Part shown: positions 61,850-64,000 of the stretch, in pieces
Layout of the letters: every line of letters begins with the position of its first letter
How positions within the stretch are numbered: the first letter of the stretch is position 1
Notes under the pieces: model-generated
What the model saw: only the letters and a program-made list of their open reading frames with translations
Told to the model about the DNA's origin: nothing
The model's database searches: none
DNA from: Cloeon dipterum
Taxonomy: Eukaryota; Arthropoda; Insecta; Ephemeroptera; Baetidae
Length of the DNA stretch: 64,000 bases
NCBI RefSeq assembly: GCF_949628265.1
Contig: NC_088790.1
Span: 7,072,545 to 7,136,544, forward strand
Direction: 5' to 3'
Program-made: the position numbers and the translations under genes

Positions 61850-63991
61850 ATGATGGGCCTTGCTAAATTGACCATGATAGCAGTCATTTTTGTAAGTTTA
61901 AACTTATTAATTTACAACTGTTACCATTTAATTAATGCCAAAATTTTATTTTTCAAGTTTTGAAATTTTAATTACTTAAGATAAATAAGTTTTTGGTACT
62001 TTATTTAAAAATAGCTAGGCCAAAAATTTTTTCCCAAAATTGTTAACTCATCTTTATAAATTTCTACGAAATTAAAAAATAATTTAATATGTTGCATGAT
62101 CGTAGTTAGCTTAAAATAATAGCCAAATATTTTTTCCTAATACGAATTATTTTGCATTAATAATAGAGCATAGACTGACCAAGCCTAAAGAGAGCATTTT
62201 TTGCACAACAAATAATACGATTTGAACTAGCCGTTTCAGCCAATAAATGCGCAGAAGTCCTACGTGGTACCTGCGCATTTTTATTTCGTGAAATTTTTTT
62301 CTGTGTGAGTGCTTTAAGATGTAATAAAACTTATTGGGGACCAGAATGAAAGATTATAAAGTAATAATAATTGCAAAATTGTCGACACCACGAAAGTTGG
62401 CTCAAGTGGTTTTTATAGTCACATATCTGATAACAAATACACCTTAAAACTTTTTTCAGTACAAGTTTCGTAAGAAAAAATATTATTTAATTATCCTTTC
62501 CTGTATAATTTTAGGTTGTTGGACTTGCTGGAGCGTCACTCCCTCGTGGTAATTTTGAATGCGAAATATCGCTCTCAAGTGTATTTTTTGAATTATATTT
62601 TAGCTAGATCAGGGCGTGGTGACTCAGTCCTTGAAGAATTTATCGAAGAATCAAGCACACCTGAAGTTGAGACCACGTCTGAAATGACGACAACCACAAA
62701 GCAGAAGAAGGTTAACTGTGGCAACCAAAATTTCGAGGTGAGTATATGCTGCAATATAATGAGCTTTTCATGTTGGCATCAACACCTATTTGGCGCACAT
62801 ATATCATTGTTAATCCTATGATAACATTAAGATAGCCACTTGAGCATCATTAACGGATTATGTATACTATACCTGAACTGACGAATAGTGCTCTTCGTCA
62901 TTCGATTGCTTTTAAGTACCTGGCCGCCACCATCACGTATCTCTTCTGTGATGCTTGTATTTTTATTCTTCTCAAACGCATCTACATATTCAGATTCAGG
63001 TGTTCTTTTATTTTGTTAAACCAAGTATATTTACAGGGGTGGCTCTTAAAATATGTCAGGTATTGCCTTTTTAGGCTGTTAAACATAATCATAATCATAG
63101 ACGGAAAAATTCGTCCAGGTCATAGAATTGGTGATTCTGCTGCTTGACATTGGAGATAAACTCTTTGCTATCATCAATTAGTTTAATTGACCTTGGAAGC
63201 GCGTTGAAGTGTCTTGGTTACATATGCTCGCTGGGTTTTGCACCACCTGTTTCAAATTACATGGTTTAACGTACAGATCATTTTGACATGCGTTATATTC
63301 TCTTCTTCGAGTCCATACCGCCTTTATGAGGAACATCTCTCTATTGTTTGGGAAATCTGCGGGGTACTTTTTGAGGAATTTCATGCATTCGAGGATGTAC
63401 AAGGAATACACTGTCATAATATTAAGCTCACAAAAGAGGTCACGACACGACTCAAGGGGTCTGTTGCTCCTACCAAAATACTTGCCACACATGGCCCGGA
63501 TCACTCTGCTTTTTTGAGCAATGAATACAGTTTTCATGTGGCTATGATCAAATGAAATTGTTCTATATATATTATTATATATATATATTATATATATATA
63601 TATATTAATTTCAATCAATCGAAATTCATGTCTATTTTTAGCGCACTGCTGATGAATGTTGCCTGTTGCCTGCAAATGATCTTTTCCCGATGGAAACAAC
63701 TCAGAAAGAGTGTAACAAAAAACAGGATAAAAAAGCTGACACTCTCTTGAATGGTGTCATGCTAAACAGACTGCAAAGTTCCCGTAAAAATTACCAGCTT
63801 GATTATTCTGGCCGGATCTTGGGTATTTATTTTTTATGAAAATCAATTGTAAACTAATTATGAAATTGTGCTAGGCAAGATTTTTGGACCTGGAGTGGTA
63901 ATTTAATAGAAATAGGTTGTCAGAGAACAACTGTAAATTAATATTTTGATTTCAGTGTTTCGCTGAATGTGTCTTTCAGTCAAATAATTTG
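61850..63991 (+). CDS. odorant-binding-protein-like gene (Plus-C type), 3' end beyond window
   Basis: Visible exons are 61850-61891, 62515-62548, 62604-62737, 63642-63822, 63875-63897 and 63956-63991, with matching phases. The first two encode a signal peptide (MMGLAKLTMIAVIF then VVGLAGASLP). An acidic, threonine-rich linker follows (EEFIEESSTP, EMTTTTK). Then come the cysteine-bearing segments VNCGNQNF, TADECCLLP, KECNKK, and CFAECVFQSNNL, reached after a 23-nt exon (GKIFGPGV). The CC...C...CxxEC pattern is typical of Plus-C or general odorant-binding proteins, small secreted carriers of hydrophobic ligands. The gene is not finished inside the window: after 63991 a donor-like GTAAAA follows and more exons are expected. 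Naming rests on the cysteine pattern only. Confidence 0.7.
62245..62280. repeat. inverted repeat (hairpin) in OBP-like intron 1
   Basis: AAATGCGCAG at 62245-62254 and CTGCGCATTT at 62271-62280 are exact reverse complements around a 16-base loop. It may be the end of a small degenerate element. Confidence 0.6.
63080..63557 (-). mobile_element. 5'-truncated LINE fragment in OBP-like intron 3
   Basis: Minus-strand translation gives a run containing VIRAMCGKYF, RPLESCRDLFCELNI and YSLYILECMKFLKK, the characteristic C-terminal tail of CR1/Jockey-like non-LTR retrotransposon ORF2. A frameshift and stop near 63180 break it. A short repeat of ATGATT units lies at the 3' end (about 63080-63100). It starts right beside an AT microsatellite. 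It is a dead fragment of a different LINE family from the one at 32551. Confidence 0.7.
63564..63605. repeat. AT microsatellite
   Basis: Imperfect run of AT/TA dinucleotides with a few ATT interruptions, adjacent to the LINE fragment in OBP-like intron 3. Confidence 0.9.
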
Positions 63992-64000
63992 GTAAAAATA

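Overview
The window is eukaryotic and almost certainly from an insect. Genes are split by GT-AG introns, intergenic DNA is AT-rich, core promoters carry TATA boxes 20-75 bp ahead of start codons, non-LTR retrotransposon pieces are present, and the last gene looks like a Plus-C-type odorant-binding protein, a family known from insects. I cannot name the species.

Layout. Positions 1-27631 hold no gene I can support: AT-rich, motif-dense non-coding DNA (intergenic, or a long 5' intron of the next gene). From 30123 to 31034 (+) is a PAQR-family seven-helix membrane protein of the MMD/PAQR10-11 type. A decayed LINE tail lies at 32551-33070. From 37541 down to 33182 (-) is a lysosomal-type beta-mannosidase (GH2) in 15 exons, complete except for one extra base in exon 3.

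The main feature is 38911-60192: five paralogous genes in a row, all on the minus strand, here called EB-A to EB-E. Each has a signal-peptide exon, then 7, 14, 16, 9 or 10 exons that each encode exactly one six-cysteine EB-like module (56 in all), then a short last exon encoding a hydrophobic C-terminus that looks like a GPI-anchor signal. Every intron is phase 1, so any module exon can be skipped, duplicated or swapped without breaking the frame. The genes have grown by single-exon duplication (four near-identical copies in EB-E) and by two-exon duplication (EB-C, EB-D). Two introns use GC donors. A nearly perfect long inverted repeat (arms about 846 bp) sits between EB-A and EB-B, and a GC-rich A-tailed insertion lies between EB-B and EB-C.

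From 61850 (+), head-to-head with EB-E, runs the odorant-binding-protein-like gene, cut by the window end. Its third intron holds a minus-strand LINE fragment.

Exon borders were read by eye from splice sites and reading frame. For every gene except the PAQR N-terminus, exon lengths and phases add up. Family names rest on motif recognition, not database searches.
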